NCBI RefSeq assembly: GCF_030407765.1
Contig: NZ_JASDCU010000003.1
Coordinates: 186,001 to 250,000, forward strand
Reading direction: 5' to 3'
From: Microbacterium sp. APC 3901
GTDB lineage: Bacteria > Actinomycetota > Actinomycetes > Actinomycetales > Microbacteriaceae
DNA length: 64,000 nt
The translations under genes and the position numbers were made by a program. Below the pieces are notes generated by a model. That model searched no databases and was not told where the DNA came from. It worked only from the letters and a program-made list of their open reading frames with translations. Shown here piece after piece: positions 20,359 to 29,456 of this stretch (its first letter is position 1; the number at the start of each line of letters is the position of its first letter).

Positions 20359-22031
20359 TCGATGCTCCCTCGGTCGAAGAGCTCGGCCGGCACGTCGGCG
20401 AGCTGGATCGGCTGCGTGGCGTCATCGATATCGGCGAAAGGCTGCTGCGGCTCGATCGGGATGGGCGAGGGGCCATCCGTCGCGTCGCCCCTGCGAGGAA
20501 GCGTCAGGACGAAGTTCGTGCCGACCCCGAGCTCGGACCAGACGTCGAGTGCGCCGCCGTGCAGAGTCGCGTCGCCGAGCGCGATCGACAGCCCGAGCCC
20601 CGTGCCCCCGAGAGTGCGTTGGCGAGACGGGTCCGCGCGCCAGAATCTGTCGAACACCCTCTCCGCATCGGCCGGATCCATGCCGAGACCGAAATCGCGC
20701 ACGCCGGCTGCGACAGCATGCTGATTGCTGTCGACGGTGACCACGATCGGCCTGCCCTCGCCGTGCTCGATCGCATTGCCGATCAGGTTGCGCAGGACCC
20801 GTCGCACTCTGCGCGGATCCATATCGACGGGCGAGTAGCCGCCTGGAGCCACGAGCCTCAGCTGGCTGCCGCGGTCGTCGGCGAGAGGCCTCATCTGCTC
20901 GATGATGTCCTCGGCGAGGTGCGCGAGACTCGTCGCCTCGAGTTCGAGTTGCACGGAGCCCGCGTCGTAGCGGCTGATCTCGAGCAGATCCGACAGCAGC
21001 GTCTCGAACCGCTGCACCTGCGTGTGCAGGAGCTCAGTGGTGCGCGCGGTCGTCGGGTCGAACTCGCCCCGCTGATCGTTCAGCATGTCGGCCGCGAGTC
21101 GGATCGTGGTGAGCGGAGTCCGTAGCTCATGCGACACGTCCGAGACGAAGCGCTGCTGCACGAGCGACAGCTCACCCAGTTCCTTGATCTGCGACTCGAT
21201 GCTGTCGGCCATGGCGTTGAAAGAGCGGCCGAGCGTGGCTATCTCGTCTTCGCCGTGCACGTCGATGCGCACCCCGAGGTCGCCCGATGCCAGACGCGCA
21301 CTGGTCTCCGCGGCCTCGACGATGGGGGTCGAGACCGTACGGAGGACGATGAAGGAGATCGCGGCGACGATCGCGACCAGGCCGATGCCGGCGACCCAGA
21401 GGGTGCGCTGCACGAAGACCAGAGTGTTGTCGGCATCGGCGAGGTCGTAGGCGAAGTAGATCTCGAACGGACCGGCCTCGGGCACCCGCAGCTGCTGGCC
21501 GACGATGATCCCCGGCACCTCTCGACCACCGACCTCGAGCGGCACAGACTGCCACGACTGCCAGTCATCGAACTCGACAACTCTGTTCCTGAGGCCCGAG
21601 GTGATCAGATTGTCGCTGAGCCCTGCCGTGAAGCCGTTGAGTGCGACGTCCGGGTCGACGTCCATGCGGAATCCGGCGAGACCCTCGGCCGTCGAGTTGC
21701 GTCCCAGGTCTTCCTGCACGCTGTCCCAGAGCTCGGGCAAGGCCGCCGGGTCGTCGCCGAGCGCCGTGGCGTCGAGAGTCGCCTGCGCCTGGTTCACCGA
21801 GCGCGCCGCATCGTCGAGTGCCTCGTTCTTGCGTGACTCGAACAGATCGTTCTGGATCACGAGAGCCATCGTCACACAGGTGATCAGAATCGCGGTCGAT
21901 GTCAGCAGAAGCGTGATCGTCAGTGTGCGGAAGCGCAGCGAGCTCCGCCACAGCGCGCGCAGGAAGCTCGGCCAGCCACGCCAGTCGCGCATGACAGCGA
22001 CCGCCGTGGTGGTCGCTGTGGTCGCGGCCAT
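20355..22031 (-). CDS. mtrB: MtrB sensor histidine kinase
   Basis: A 558-residue membrane kinase: two membrane helices (about residues 36-60 and 212-232) flank an extracellular sensor. A HAMP linker, the H box FVSDVSHELRTPLTTIR (His about 301) and a HATPase domain (RNLIGNAIEHGEG, DFGLGMDPADAERVFDRF, GGTGLGLSIA) follow. It phosphorylates MtrA and links cell-wall growth to division. The start at ATG 22031 lies 5 nt after the mtrA stop; alternatives are 22058, overlapping mtrA, and 21992. Start uncertain, identity firm. Confidence 0.94.
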   Translation of the reverse strand: MAATTATTTAVAVMRDWRGWPSFLRALWRSSLRFRTLTITLLLTSTAILITCVTMALVIQNDLFESRKNEALDDAARSVNQAQATLDATALGDDPAALPELWDSVQEDLGRNSTAEGLAGFRMDVDPDVALNGFTAGLSDNLITSGLRNRVVEFDDWQSWQSVPLEVGGREVPGIIVGQQLRVPEAGPFEIYFAYDLADADNTLVFVQRTLWVAGIGLVAIVAAISFIVLRTVSTPIVEAAETSARLASGDLGVRIDVHGEDEIATLGRSFNAMADSIESQIKELGELSLVQQRFVSDVSHELRTPLTTIRLAADMLNDQRGEFDPTTARTTELLHTQVQRFETLLSDLLEISRYDAGSVQLELEATSLAHLAEDIIEQMRPLADDRGSQLRLVAPGGYSPVDMDPRRVRRVLRNLIGNAIEHGEGRPIVVTVDSNQHAVAAGVRDFGLGMDPADAERVFDRFWRADPSRQRTLGGTGLGLSIALGDATLHGGALDVWSELGVGTNFVLTLPRRGDATDGPSPIPIEPQQPFADIDDATQPIQLADVPAELFDRGSIE

Positions 22032-22038
22032 GGTCGAC

Positions 22039-22719
22039 CTAGCCCGCGCCCCCGGCACGGTAGCCGACGCCCCGCACCGTCATGACGATCTTCGGGTTGT
22101 CGGGGTCGAGCTCGACCTTCGCGCGCAGGCGCTGGACATGCACGTTCACCAGCCGAGTATCGGCCTTGTAGTGATAGCCCCACACCTGCTCGAGCAGCAT
22201 CTCTCGCGAGAACACCTGCTGCGGCTTCGAAGCGAGAGCGACGAGCAGCTGGAACTCCAGAGGTGTCAGAGCGATCGGAGCCGTGCCACGGCGCACCTCG
22301 TGGGCATCGACGTCTACGGTGAGGTCTCCCACTCGCAGCTGCTCCCCCACGTTCTGCGAGGCGGGACGCAGCCGCGTTCGGATGCGAGCGACGAGCTCCT
22401 TCGGGTTGAACGGCTTGACGATGTAGTCATCGGCTCCGACCTCGAGCCCTCGCACCACATCGGCCGTATCGCTGCGGGCGGTGAGCATGATGACGGGGAC
22501 TCCGGATTCGGCGCGGATCCGCGAGCAGATCTCGATGCCGTCCATGCCGGGAAGCATCAGATCGAGCAGCACGAGGTCCGGGCGCTGTGTGCGCCACTCA
22601 TCGACCGCGCGCGCACCGTCGGCGCAGAACACCGGTTCGAAGCCCTCGGTGCGCAGCACGATGCCGATCATCTCGGCGAGCGCGGTGTCGTCGTCGACCA
22701 CAAGAATGCGTGAGGTCAT
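22039..22719 (-). CDS. mtrA: MtrA response regulator (OmpR family)
   Basis: A 226-residue regulator with an N-terminal receiver (acidic DDD at residues 9-11, phospho-acceptor Asp53 in LLDLMLPGMDG, switch Thr and Lys in MLTARS and KPFNPKEL) and a C-terminal winged HTH (TPLEFQLLVALASKPQQVFS, then RLVNVHVQRLRAKVE). MtrA controls cell-wall hydrolases, division and replication genes in Actinobacteria. TAAGGT (22727-22732) ends 7 nt before the ATG, which fixes the start and suggests a leaderless transcript for the whole mtrA-mtrB-lpqB operon. Confidence 0.96.
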   Translation of the reverse strand: MTSRILVVDDDTALAEMIGIVLRTEGFEPVFCADGARAVDEWRTQRPDLVLLDLMLPGMDGIEICSRIRAESGVPVIMLTARSDTADVVRGLEVGADDYIVKPFNPKELVARIRTRLRPASQNVGEQLRVGDLTVDVDAHEVRRGTAPIALTPLEFQLLVALASKPQQVFSREMLLEQVWGYHYKADTRLVNVHVQRLRAKVELDPDNPKIVMTVRGVGYRAGGAG

Positions 22720-22814
22720 AACTGTTACCTTATGGCACTCAGTACCACGGCCCCCATGTCTACGCGCCGACGGGTCTTGTGACACGATGGGAGCGCACGA
22801 CGGAGGGAGTGCCG

Positions 22815-24272
22815 GTGAGCGGCCAGACGTGGACCCCCGCCCCTAAGAAGGGCATCATTCCCCTGCATCCGCTGACTTTCGGGATGCTTCTGAGCAAGTC
22901 GTTCGTCGCGCTGCGGCACAATCCCAAGGTGCTGTTCGGCTTCGGCGTCGCGATCCAGCTCGCGGTCGTCGTGCTGAGCGCCACGGTGATGGGCTTCGTG
23001 CTCGTCACGACGTTCACCCGGCTCGAGTCGCTCTCGCCGTCCTCTCCGGACTTCGAAGCCGTCTTCGCAGGCACAATCGCGATGAACATCGTCGCCGGCA
23101 TCGCCGTGGGTCTCGCCTCCGTCGCATTCACCGCCCTGATGCAGGGCGTCGTCGCAGCCGAGATCGGATTCGCCGCGATCGGGGTGAAGGCGAGCCTCAA
23201 GACCCTCTGGCGAAAGATGATCCCGTCGTTCTGGCGGCTGGCGGCATTCGCGTCGCTCTCGGTGATCTTCATCTTCGGCGTGATCGTGATCCTGTTCGTC
23301 ATCATCGCCGGCTTCGTCGCGAGTGGGCTCGGCGGCTCCGCCGAAGCCATCGGCGGTATCGTCATCCTCGTCCTGGTGCTGCTGCTCGCCATCGTTCCCC
23401 TCACTGTCTGGCTCACGACCAAGCTGCTCCTCGTGCCGTCGATCCTCGTCCTCGAGCGCGCGAAGTTCCGCGATGCGCTCGTGCGCTCGTGGCGCCTCAC
23501 CCGTGGCCGCTTCTGGATCGCCTGGGGAGTCACCTTCCTGATCGGCGCCATCATGGGCGTAGCGATGCAGCTCGTGAATCTGCCCGTCTCACTGGTCAGC
23601 TCGATGCTCGGGTCGATCATCGCCCCGACCGGCTCTGCCGACACCTCCGCGATCATGGGCTTCGTCTTCGCGCTCCTCGCCCCCCAGATCCTGCTGCTCG
23701 TGCTGCAGGCCATCACGCTCGTGGTGCAGAGCACCGCCGGCACTCTGGTGTACCTCGACAGCCGTATGCGGTACGAGGGGCTCGACCAGGCGCTGATCAG
23801 TCACGTCGAGAGGCGGGATCTCGGATGGACGGATGAGCAGCTCGGCGATCCGTTCGTCGTCGACCCCGACCGTGCCGTCACGAGCGCACCGCCGCCGAAG
23901 CAGGTTCCGGAGTGGGCCACGATGACACCCGCCGGCTATGAGATGCAGCAGTACCCGGGGCAGCCGCCCTACACCCAGCAGTACCCGGCGCAGCCGCCCT
24001 ACGCCCAGCAGTACCCGGCGCAGCCGTACCCGGCGCAGCCGTACCCGGCGCAGCCGTATCCGGCGCAGCCGCCCTACACCCAGCAGTACCCGGCGCAGCA
24101 GTACCCGGCGCAGCCGCACCCGGGAGCGGGTGCACCGCCCCCGCCTCCGTCGCCCGGGAGCGCCTCGGCGCCGCCCGCGTATTCGCCTGCGCCTGCTCCC
24201 TCGGCACCCTCGCCGTCGCCCGACGATTCCACCTGGGCCGCGCCGGGGGCCGACCGCGAAGGATCTGCATGA
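22815..24272 (+). CDS. multi-pass membrane protein with Pro/Gln/Tyr repeat tail
   Basis: A 485-residue protein. About residues 20-330 hold six or so membrane helices resembling the membrane domain of glycerophosphoryl diester phosphodiesterase-linked proteins. Residues about 375-485 are a disordered tail built of QQYPAQPPY-type repeats followed by Pro/Ala/Ser. GGAGGG lies 7 nt before the GTG at 22815, preferred to an in-frame ATG at 22779. It overlaps the DUF4129 gene by 4 nt and so heads the DUF4129-DUF4350-MoxR-DUF58 operon. The function is unknown; a scaffold role is possible from the tail. Confidence 0.82.
   Translation: MSGQTWTPAPKKGIIPLHPLTFGMLLSKSFVALRHNPKVLFGFGVAIQLAVVVLSATVMGFVLVTTFTRLESLSPSSPDFEAVFAGTIAMNIVAGIAVGLASVAFTALMQGVVAAEIGFAAIGVKASLKTLWRKMIPSFWRLAAFASLSVIFIFGVIVILFVIIAGFVASGLGGSAEAIGGIVILVLVLLLAIVPLTVWLTTKLLLVPSILVLERAKFRDALVRSWRLTRGRFWIAWGVTFLIGAIMGVAMQLVNLPVSLVSSMLGSIIAPTGSADTSAIMGFVFALLAPQILLLVLQAITLVVQSTAGTLVYLDSRMRYEGLDQALISHVERRDLGWTDEQLGDPFVVDPDRAVTSAPPPKQVPEWATMTPAGYEMQQYPGQPPYTQQYPAQPPYAQQYPAQPYPAQPYPAQPYPAQPPYTQQYPAQQYPAQPHPGAGAPPPPPSPGSASAPPAYSPAPAPSAPSPSPDDSTWAAPGADREGSA
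23946..24120 (+). repeat. in-frame tandem repeat encoding QQYPAQP/YPAQP units
   Basis: Near-identical units of 15 to 27 bases (CAGCAGTACCCGGCGCAGCC and shorter TACCCGGCGCAGCCG copies), about ten in all. They keep the reading frame, so copy number can vary by slippage without breaking the protein. Confidence 0.85.
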
Positions 24273-24910
24273 TCCGCTTGCTCGACGACGTGCGGATCCC
24301 CGACGGAGATGAAGCGCGGCAGTGGGCCGAGCAGGAGCTCTCCGATCCGCGCTACGCCGATGCGAAGCCCACCTGGTTCGACCTGGTCGCTCGGGATATC
24401 GGTCGTTTCCTCGCCGATCTGTTCAGCTCCGAGAACGGAGCCAACATCGGGCCCTCTGCTCTGATCGTCGTGAGCATCATCGTCTTCGGCGCTCTCGTGG
24501 CGGCACTCGTCATCTGGGGCCGCCCGCGTCGCGCCCAGGCCGTCCGCCGGCCCGGGGCCGGCCTGCTCGGCGCGGACGACGACCGCTCCGCCGCCCAGCT
24601 GCGAGCCGATGCCGATCGCTGCGCCCGCGGAGGCGACTGGGATGAGGCGACCATCCTGCGATTCCGGGCGCTCGCCAGAGGACTCCTCGAGCGCGATCTC
24701 ATCGACCCCTCCCCCGGGGCGACCGCGCAGGCGATCGCCCGAGAGGTCTCGGTGGTGTTCCCCGCGGAGACCGTGCCCGTCCGCCAGGCCGCGATCTCCT
24801 TCGACGACGTGCGCTACCTCCGGCATCCGGCCACCGCTGAGCGCTATGCCGAACTCGCGGCCACCGACGACCGGCTCAGTGCGCTGCGCCCAGAGGCGGT
24901 GACCGCGTGA
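24269..24910 (+). CDS. DUF4129 domain protein
   Basis: A 213-residue protein with one central membrane helix (about residues 66-86) and a C-terminal DUF4129 domain (ADADRCARGGDWDEATILRFRALARGLLERDLI). DUF4129 proteins are encoded in actinobacterial MoxR-DUF58 operons and resemble the C-terminal part of transglutaminase-like membrane proteins. Start and stop overlap both neighbours by 4 nt (ATGA and GTGA), so translation is coupled through the cluster. Function unknown. Confidence 0.85.
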   Translation: MIRLLDDVRIPDGDEARQWAEQELSDPRYADAKPTWFDLVARDIGRFLADLFSSENGANIGPSALIVVSIIVFGALVAALVIWGRPRRAQAVRRPGAGLLGADDDRSAAQLRADADRCARGGDWDEATILRFRALARGLLERDLIDPSPGATAQAIAREVSVVFPAETVPVRQAAISFDDVRYLRHPATAERYAELAATDDRLSALRPEAVTA

Positions 24911-26100
24911 GCGCTCTCGAGCAGAGCGATGCCCCGGCGTCGACGGCCGAACGTGCACCTCGCGGCAGGCGGTCGCGGTCGCTGCTCGGATGGGCGATCG
25001 TCGTGGCGCTCGTCTTCGGCGGCGTCTTCGTCGCGATTCAGGTCGGTGTGCGCATGCCCGATCAGCGCGGCGCACTCGATCCTGAGAGCGTGGGCGATTC
25101 CGGAGCCATGGCCATCGCCCAGATCCTGGAGGACAACGGGGTCGAGGTCTCGGTCTTCCGCTCGCGGACTGACGCACGAGCCGCGCTCGACGACGACACC
25201 ACGCTCGTGATGGCCAATCCGTACACGCTCACAGACGAGGGGATCTCCGAGCTGATCGACCCGGCCGACCGTGTGGTGTTCCTCTCGAGCAGCACGCATC
25301 TGCTGAACTTCCTGCGCATCGGCGACAACGCATCGCCGGACTCGACTCCGGTGCAGGCCGAGTGCGACGCCCCCGAGTTCGCGGAGGTCGGCACCATTCG
25401 CCCTGACCGGCTGTTCGCACCGGCCGATGGAGTCGAGGGCTGCTTCGGCACCGTCGACGCAGCGGCCGTGCTCATCGACGACACCGACGGCACGACGCAT
25501 GCGGTCGTCGAGGGCGCGCGTCTCTTCAGCAACGCCTACCTCGCGGACGACGGGAACGCCGCCCTCGCGCTCGCACTTCTCGGGCAGACCGACCGGGTCG
25601 TCTGGTACGTGCCCAGCTTCGGCGACACCGACATCGAAGGCGAGACCGAGGACACGCTCGGCACGCTCACACCGGGATGGGTGACACCCGCCATTTTGTT
25701 GCTGATGATCGCGGGCGTCGCGGCGGCGCTGTGGCGCGGCCAGCGCTTCGGTCCTCTCGTCGCCGAGACGCTTCCGGTGACCGTGCGCGCCTCGGAGACG
25801 ATGCACGGACGGGCCCGATTGACCGCCAAGTCAGGTGACGCCGCGCATGCGGCGGAGGCTGTCCGCGACGGCAGCAGGCGCCGGCTCGCGCGCCGACTCG
25901 GACTCGCCGTCACCGCGGGCGCCGAGGAGGTCGCGGACGCCGCGGCCGACCGGCTGCGCATCCCCCGCGGATCTCTGCACGATCTGCTCGGTGGCGCGAC
26001 ACCCGCCGACGATCCATCCCTGATCGATCTCGCGCGGCGCCTGCAGGAGCTCGAGAGCGCGGTCGACGCCTCCTCCTTCACCGAGCGGAGATCTGAATGA
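24907..26100 (+). CDS. DUF4350 domain membrane protein
   Basis: A 397-residue protein with an N-terminal membrane helix (about residues 24-44), an extracytoplasmic DUF4350 region (LDPESVGDSGAMAIAQILEDNG followed by a strand-rich Rossmann-like part), a second membrane helix near residue 260-278, and a cytoplasmic helical tail with GRxxxLVAETLPVTVRASE. It lies in the MoxR-DUF58 operon. The domain family resembles GATase1-like folds; no catalytic residues are evident. Confidence 0.85.
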   Translation: MSALEQSDAPASTAERAPRGRRSRSLLGWAIVVALVFGGVFVAIQVGVRMPDQRGALDPESVGDSGAMAIAQILEDNGVEVSVFRSRTDARAALDDDTTLVMANPYTLTDEGISELIDPADRVVFLSSSTHLLNFLRIGDNASPDSTPVQAECDAPEFAEVGTIRPDRLFAPADGVEGCFGTVDAAAVLIDDTDGTTHAVVEGARLFSNAYLADDGNAALALALLGQTDRVVWYVPSFGDTDIEGETEDTLGTLTPGWVTPAILLLMIAGVAAALWRGQRFGPLVAETLPVTVRASETMHGRARLTAKSGDAAHAAEAVRDGSRRRLARRLGLAVTAGAEEVADAAADRLRIPRGSLHDLLGGATPADDPSLIDLARRLQELESAVDASSFTERRSE

Positions 26101-26157
26101 GCTGCCGATCCCACCGAACCGCCGTCCATCCATCCGAACGGAAGCCGAGGACACCAC

Positions 26158-27123
26158 GTGACCGCTGAGACATTCGACGACGCCGAACTGCGTCAGGCCA
26201 TGCACCGTGTGCGCACCGAGGTCGACAAGGCTGTCGTCGGCCAGGCGGGCACCGTGACCGGGCTGCTCGTGTCGCTGCTGGCCCGAGGACATGTGCTTCT
26301 CGAGGGCGTTCCGGGCGTGGCGAAGACACTCGTCGTGCGCTCGTTCGCGCGTGCATTGGGCCTCGACACGAAGCGCGTGCAGTTCACACCCGATCTCATG
26401 CCCGGCGACGTCACAGGCTCGCTCGTGTACGACGCGCGCACGGGCGAGTTCGACTTCCGTGCGGGCCCGGTGTTCACGAACATCCTGCTGGCCGACGAGA
26501 TCAACCGCACACCCCCGAAGACGCAGGCCGCTCTGCTCGAGGCGATGGAAGAGCGTCAGGTGTCGGCCGACGGCGTCAGCCGACAGCTGCCCGATCCCTT
26601 CCTCGTCGCGGCGACCCAGAACCCGATCGAGCACGAGGGCACCTATTCGCTTCCCGAAGCTCAGCTCGACCGCTTCCTGATGAAGCTGGTCGTGGGCATG
26701 CCCGAGCGCGACGCCGAGGTGTCGGTGCTCCGCAAGCACGCGTCGGGCTTCTCGCCCCGCGAGCTCACCGGTGTCGAGGCCACCGTCTCGGCCGACGAGA
26801 TCCGCGCGGCACAGGCTGCCGCTGGACGCGTCGAGGTCACCGATGACGTGCTCGGATACGTCGTCGATCTCGCCAGGGCGACACGGCAGTCGCCCTCGGT
26901 GGAGCTCGGCGCGAGTCCTCGCGCCTCGACGGGCCTGCTCGCCGCCGCGAAGGCGTGGGCCTGGCTCAACGCATCGACCGCGGTCACACCCGATCACGTG
27001 CAGACCATGCTCGTGCCCGTCTGGCGACACCGACTGCAGCTGCGCCCGGACGCACAGATGGAGGGCGTGTCGGCGGATGCCGTGCTCACCTCCGTCGTGC
27101 AGCAGACCAGGGTGCCGATCTAG
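26158..27123 (+). CDS. moxR: MoxR-family AAA+ ATPase
   Basis: A 321-residue AAA+ ATPase with Walker A LLEGVPGVAKT (about residue 45), Walker B ILLADEINR, sensor 1 AATQNPIEHEG and the arginine-finger region of MoxR proteins. MoxR ATPases act as chaperones that activate metal- or Ser-adhesion-site proteins, usually a vWA/DUF58 partner encoded beside them, as here. The start is GTG at 26158. Its stop TAG is followed immediately by the GTG of the DUF58 gene. Confidence 0.93.
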   Translation: MTAETFDDAELRQAMHRVRTEVDKAVVGQAGTVTGLLVSLLARGHVLLEGVPGVAKTLVVRSFARALGLDTKRVQFTPDLMPGDVTGSLVYDARTGEFDFRAGPVFTNILLADEINRTPPKTQAALLEAMEERQVSADGVSRQLPDPFLVAATQNPIEHEGTYSLPEAQLDRFLMKLVVGMPERDAEVSVLRKHASGFSPRELTGVEATVSADEIRAAQAAAGRVEVTDDVLGYVVDLARATRQSPSVELGASPRASTGLLAAAKAWAWLNASTAVTPDHVQTMLVPVWRHRLQLRPDAQMEGVSADAVLTSVVQQTRVPI

Positions 27124-28431
27124 GTGTTCGTCACCGGCCGTCTCGCGCTTGCCGTCGCCGTCGGCATCGTCCCGCTCGTCCTCGCCGGGCTCGCGGAGTT
27201 CCCGCCGTACGCCGCGCTGGGCATCTGGTTGTTGTCGTGCGTCCTGCTCGTGGTGCTCGACGTGCTGCTGGCACCGAACCCTCGCTCCGTCGTCGTGACG
27301 AGGCGGGTGCCGGCCCGCACGCGAATCGGAGAACTGGTCCCCGTGAGCGTCGCGCTGCAGAATCAGGGCGGCCGCACCCTGCACGCGGTGATCCGGGATG
27401 CGTGGCAGCCCACGGCCGGAGCAGGCGAGGAACGTCAGCGGCTGAGCATCCCCCCGGGTGAACGACGCCGCGTCTCGATCCCCCTGCTGCCCCGTCGTCG
27501 AGGAGAGCTCGCGAGCGAGTTCGTGATGATCCGGTCGCTCGGTCCGCTCGGACTCGCCGGACGGCAGGCCCGCCACATGGTCCGCGGCACCATCAGGGTG
27601 CTCCCCGCCTTCTCGTCGCGCAAGCATCTGCCCTCGCGGCTCGCTCGGCTGCGAGAACTGGACGGCAACACGAGCATCCAGGTGCGCGGCCAGGGAACCG
27701 AGTTCGACTCCCTCCGCGAATACGTCCGAGGCGACGACGTGCGGTCCATCGACTGGCGGGCGACCGCGCGGGCGGGGACGACGATGCTGCGGACGTGGCG
27801 CCCCGAACGCGACCGCCACGTCGTGATCATCATCGATACGGGGCGCACTGCGGCGGCCCGTGTCGGCGACGGCACGAGGGTCGACGCCGCCCTCGAGGCG
27901 TCCCTGCTGCTCGCCGCCCTCGCCGCACGCGCGGGTGACCACGTGCATCTGCTCATGTACGACCGCGTCGTGCGTGCGCGCGTCACCGGTGTCGACGGCA
28001 CCGCGCTTCTCCCCGCGCTGACGGACGCGATGGCTCCGGTGCACGCGCGCGTCGTCGACACCGACTGGCCGGGCGCGTTCGCCGCGGTTCGTACTCTCAC
28101 GACCCGTCCCGCGTTGATAGTCGTGCTGACGGCGCAGGACGCCGCCGAGTCGGCTCGCGGATTCCTCGGTGCCTTCCCAGACGCGAGCAGGGCGACGTCC
28201 ATCCTCGTCGGATCCGTCACCGATGACGGGATCGCGGATCTCGCGGTGCAGCGCGGTTCGCGGGAGGAGATCTACCTCGCGGCGGCCGCAGAGCGCACCA
28301 TGCGCGATGCCGAGAACGTGGCCGATGCCGTGCGTCGCGCCGGAGGAGAGGCCATCGCCGCCGACCCTGAATCTCTGCCTCCGAGAATCGCCGACCGATA
28401 CCTCGAACTCAAAGCCGCCGGGCGGCTGTGA
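27124..28431 (+). CDS. DUF58 domain protein, MoxR partner
   Basis: A 435-residue protein with two N-terminal membrane helices (about residues 5-50) and a DUF58 domain with the signature GTEFDSLREYVRGDDVRSIDW, followed by a vWA-like fold (VVIIIDTG at about 236). DUF58 proteins are the usual MoxR partners. The GTG start directly abuts the moxR stop. It is convergent with the SpoIIM-like gene, 13 nt apart. The client pathway is unknown; cell-envelope roles are reported for relatives. Confidence 0.9.
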   Translation: MFVTGRLALAVAVGIVPLVLAGLAEFPPYAALGIWLLSCVLLVVLDVLLAPNPRSVVVTRRVPARTRIGELVPVSVALQNQGGRTLHAVIRDAWQPTAGAGEERQRLSIPPGERRRVSIPLLPRRRGELASEFVMIRSLGPLGLAGRQARHMVRGTIRVLPAFSSRKHLPSRLARLRELDGNTSIQVRGQGTEFDSLREYVRGDDVRSIDWRATARAGTTMLRTWRPERDRHVVIIIDTGRTAAARVGDGTRVDAALEASLLLAALAARAGDHVHLLMYDRVVRARVTGVDGTALLPALTDAMAPVHARVVDTDWPGAFAAVRTLTTRPALIVVLTAQDAAESARGFLGAFPDASRATSILVGSVTDDGIADLAVQRGSREEIYLAAAAERTMRDAENVADAVRRAGGEAIAADPESLPPRIADRYLELKAAGRL

Positions 28432-28444
28432 GCCTCTGCGGACA

Positions 28445-29437
28445 TCAGCCGGCGAGGAGTCGCGGGGTCCCTGCCTCGTACTCGACGAGATCTCCGGTCT
28501 CGCCTCGACGATAGGCGCGGCCGCCGATGACGAGCATGTAGATCAGGAACGCGGCGAGCGCGGCGACGCCGATGCCGATCTTGATGGGCCAGGGCAGCGC
28601 CCATCCGGTCACGAAACCTTCGATCAGGCCCGAGACGAAGAGGGCGAACACGAGTCCGATCGCGACCGTCGCGAGCGAGCGCCCCTCGGCGGCGAGAGAC
28701 TCACCTCTCGAACGATGTCCCGGAGCGACCCACGACCAGAAGAGATGGAGTCCACCTGCCGCGGCGACGAAGATCGATGTCATCTCGAGGAGGCCGTGCG
28801 GGAGGATGTAGAGGATCATGACGTCGACCTGATCGTGCGCGGCCATGACGGCCCCGGACACTCCGAGCCCCATCGCGTTCTGCACGAGCACGTTGATCGG
28901 CCAGAGCCCGGTGATGCCGAACAGCACGCACTGCAGGGCGATCCAGGCGTTGTTCCACCAGACCATGCCCATGAACACCGCTGCGGGGTTCTCGGTGTAA
29001 TAGCCGGTGAAGCTCTCGTCGGCATACTGCTCGAGCAGGTCAGGCGGGCCGAGCGTCGCGATGAGCGCCGGGTCTGCCGAGATCCACGCGGCGGTGCCGA
29101 CCACGATCGCGATGAACGACACAGCGACGACGAGCGTCGTCCAGCGCAGCCGGTACAGAGCGGCCGGCAGCTGCCTGGAGAAGAAGCGGCCCGTCTGGGT
29201 GAGGATGCTGTCGGATGCTCCCGTGAGACGCAGCCGCGCGCGCACGAGGATCGTCGAGAGGTACGCGCCCTGAGGAGATTCGCCCACCGAGGTCTTGAGC
29301 TCGGCAAGATCAGCGGATGCCGCGCGGTATCGGACGATCAGCTCATCGACGTCCGCCCCGTCGAGCCGGGCGCGGCTCAACTGATCGAGTCGCTCCCACT
29401 CGGCGCGGCGTGCATCTGTCAGCGCATCGGCATCCAC
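28445..29437 (-). CDS. stage II sporulation protein M (SpoIIM)-like membrane protein
   Basis: A 330-residue protein with a cytoplasmic N-terminal helical region (MDADALTDARRAEWERLDQLS) and five or so membrane helices from about residue 90, including the NNAWIALQCVLFGITG segment typical of SpoIIM/DUF95. The start is set at GTG 29437 because family members begin there (M-DLDAL) and TACAGT on the minus strand ends 7 nt before it; an ATG at 29455 would add six residues. Such genes accompany MoxR/DUF58/RDD clusters in non-sporulating Actinobacteria, where their role is unknown. Confidence 0.87.
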   Translation of the reverse strand: MDADALTDARRAEWERLDQLSRARLDGADVDELIVRYRAASADLAELKTSVGESPQGAYLSTILVRARLRLTGASDSILTQTGRFFSRQLPAALYRLRWTTLVVAVSFIAIVVGTAAWISADPALIATLGPPDLLEQYADESFTGYYTENPAAVFMGMVWWNNAWIALQCVLFGITGLWPINVLVQNAMGLGVSGAVMAAHDQVDVMILYILPHGLLEMTSIFVAAAGGLHLFWSWVAPGHRSRGESLAAEGRSLATVAIGLVFALFVSGLIEGFVTGWALPWPIKIGIGVAALAAFLIYMLVIGGRAYRRGETGDLVEYEAGTPRLLAG

Positions 29438-29456
29438 CTGATTTACTGTACTCATG
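29435..29456. promoter_or_regulatory. shared bidirectional -10 element between SpoIIM-like and RDD genes
   Basis: The odd palindrome TACTGTA at 29444-29450 reads as TACTGT forward and TACAGT reverse, both of the TANNNT -10 form. On the minus strand it stands 7 nt before GTG 29437; on the plus strand 4 nt before ATG 29454. The CATG at 29453-29456 also supplies an ATG on each strand. Confidence 0.55.

Noticed and set aside
23946..24120. Possible CRISPR-like array
   Set aside because: The repeats are contiguous, in frame, without unique spacers, and encode a Pro/Gln/Tyr tail.
25831..28044. 737-codon open frame on the minus strand
   Set aside because: Antisense to MoxR and DUF58, which have clear motifs and coupled starts.
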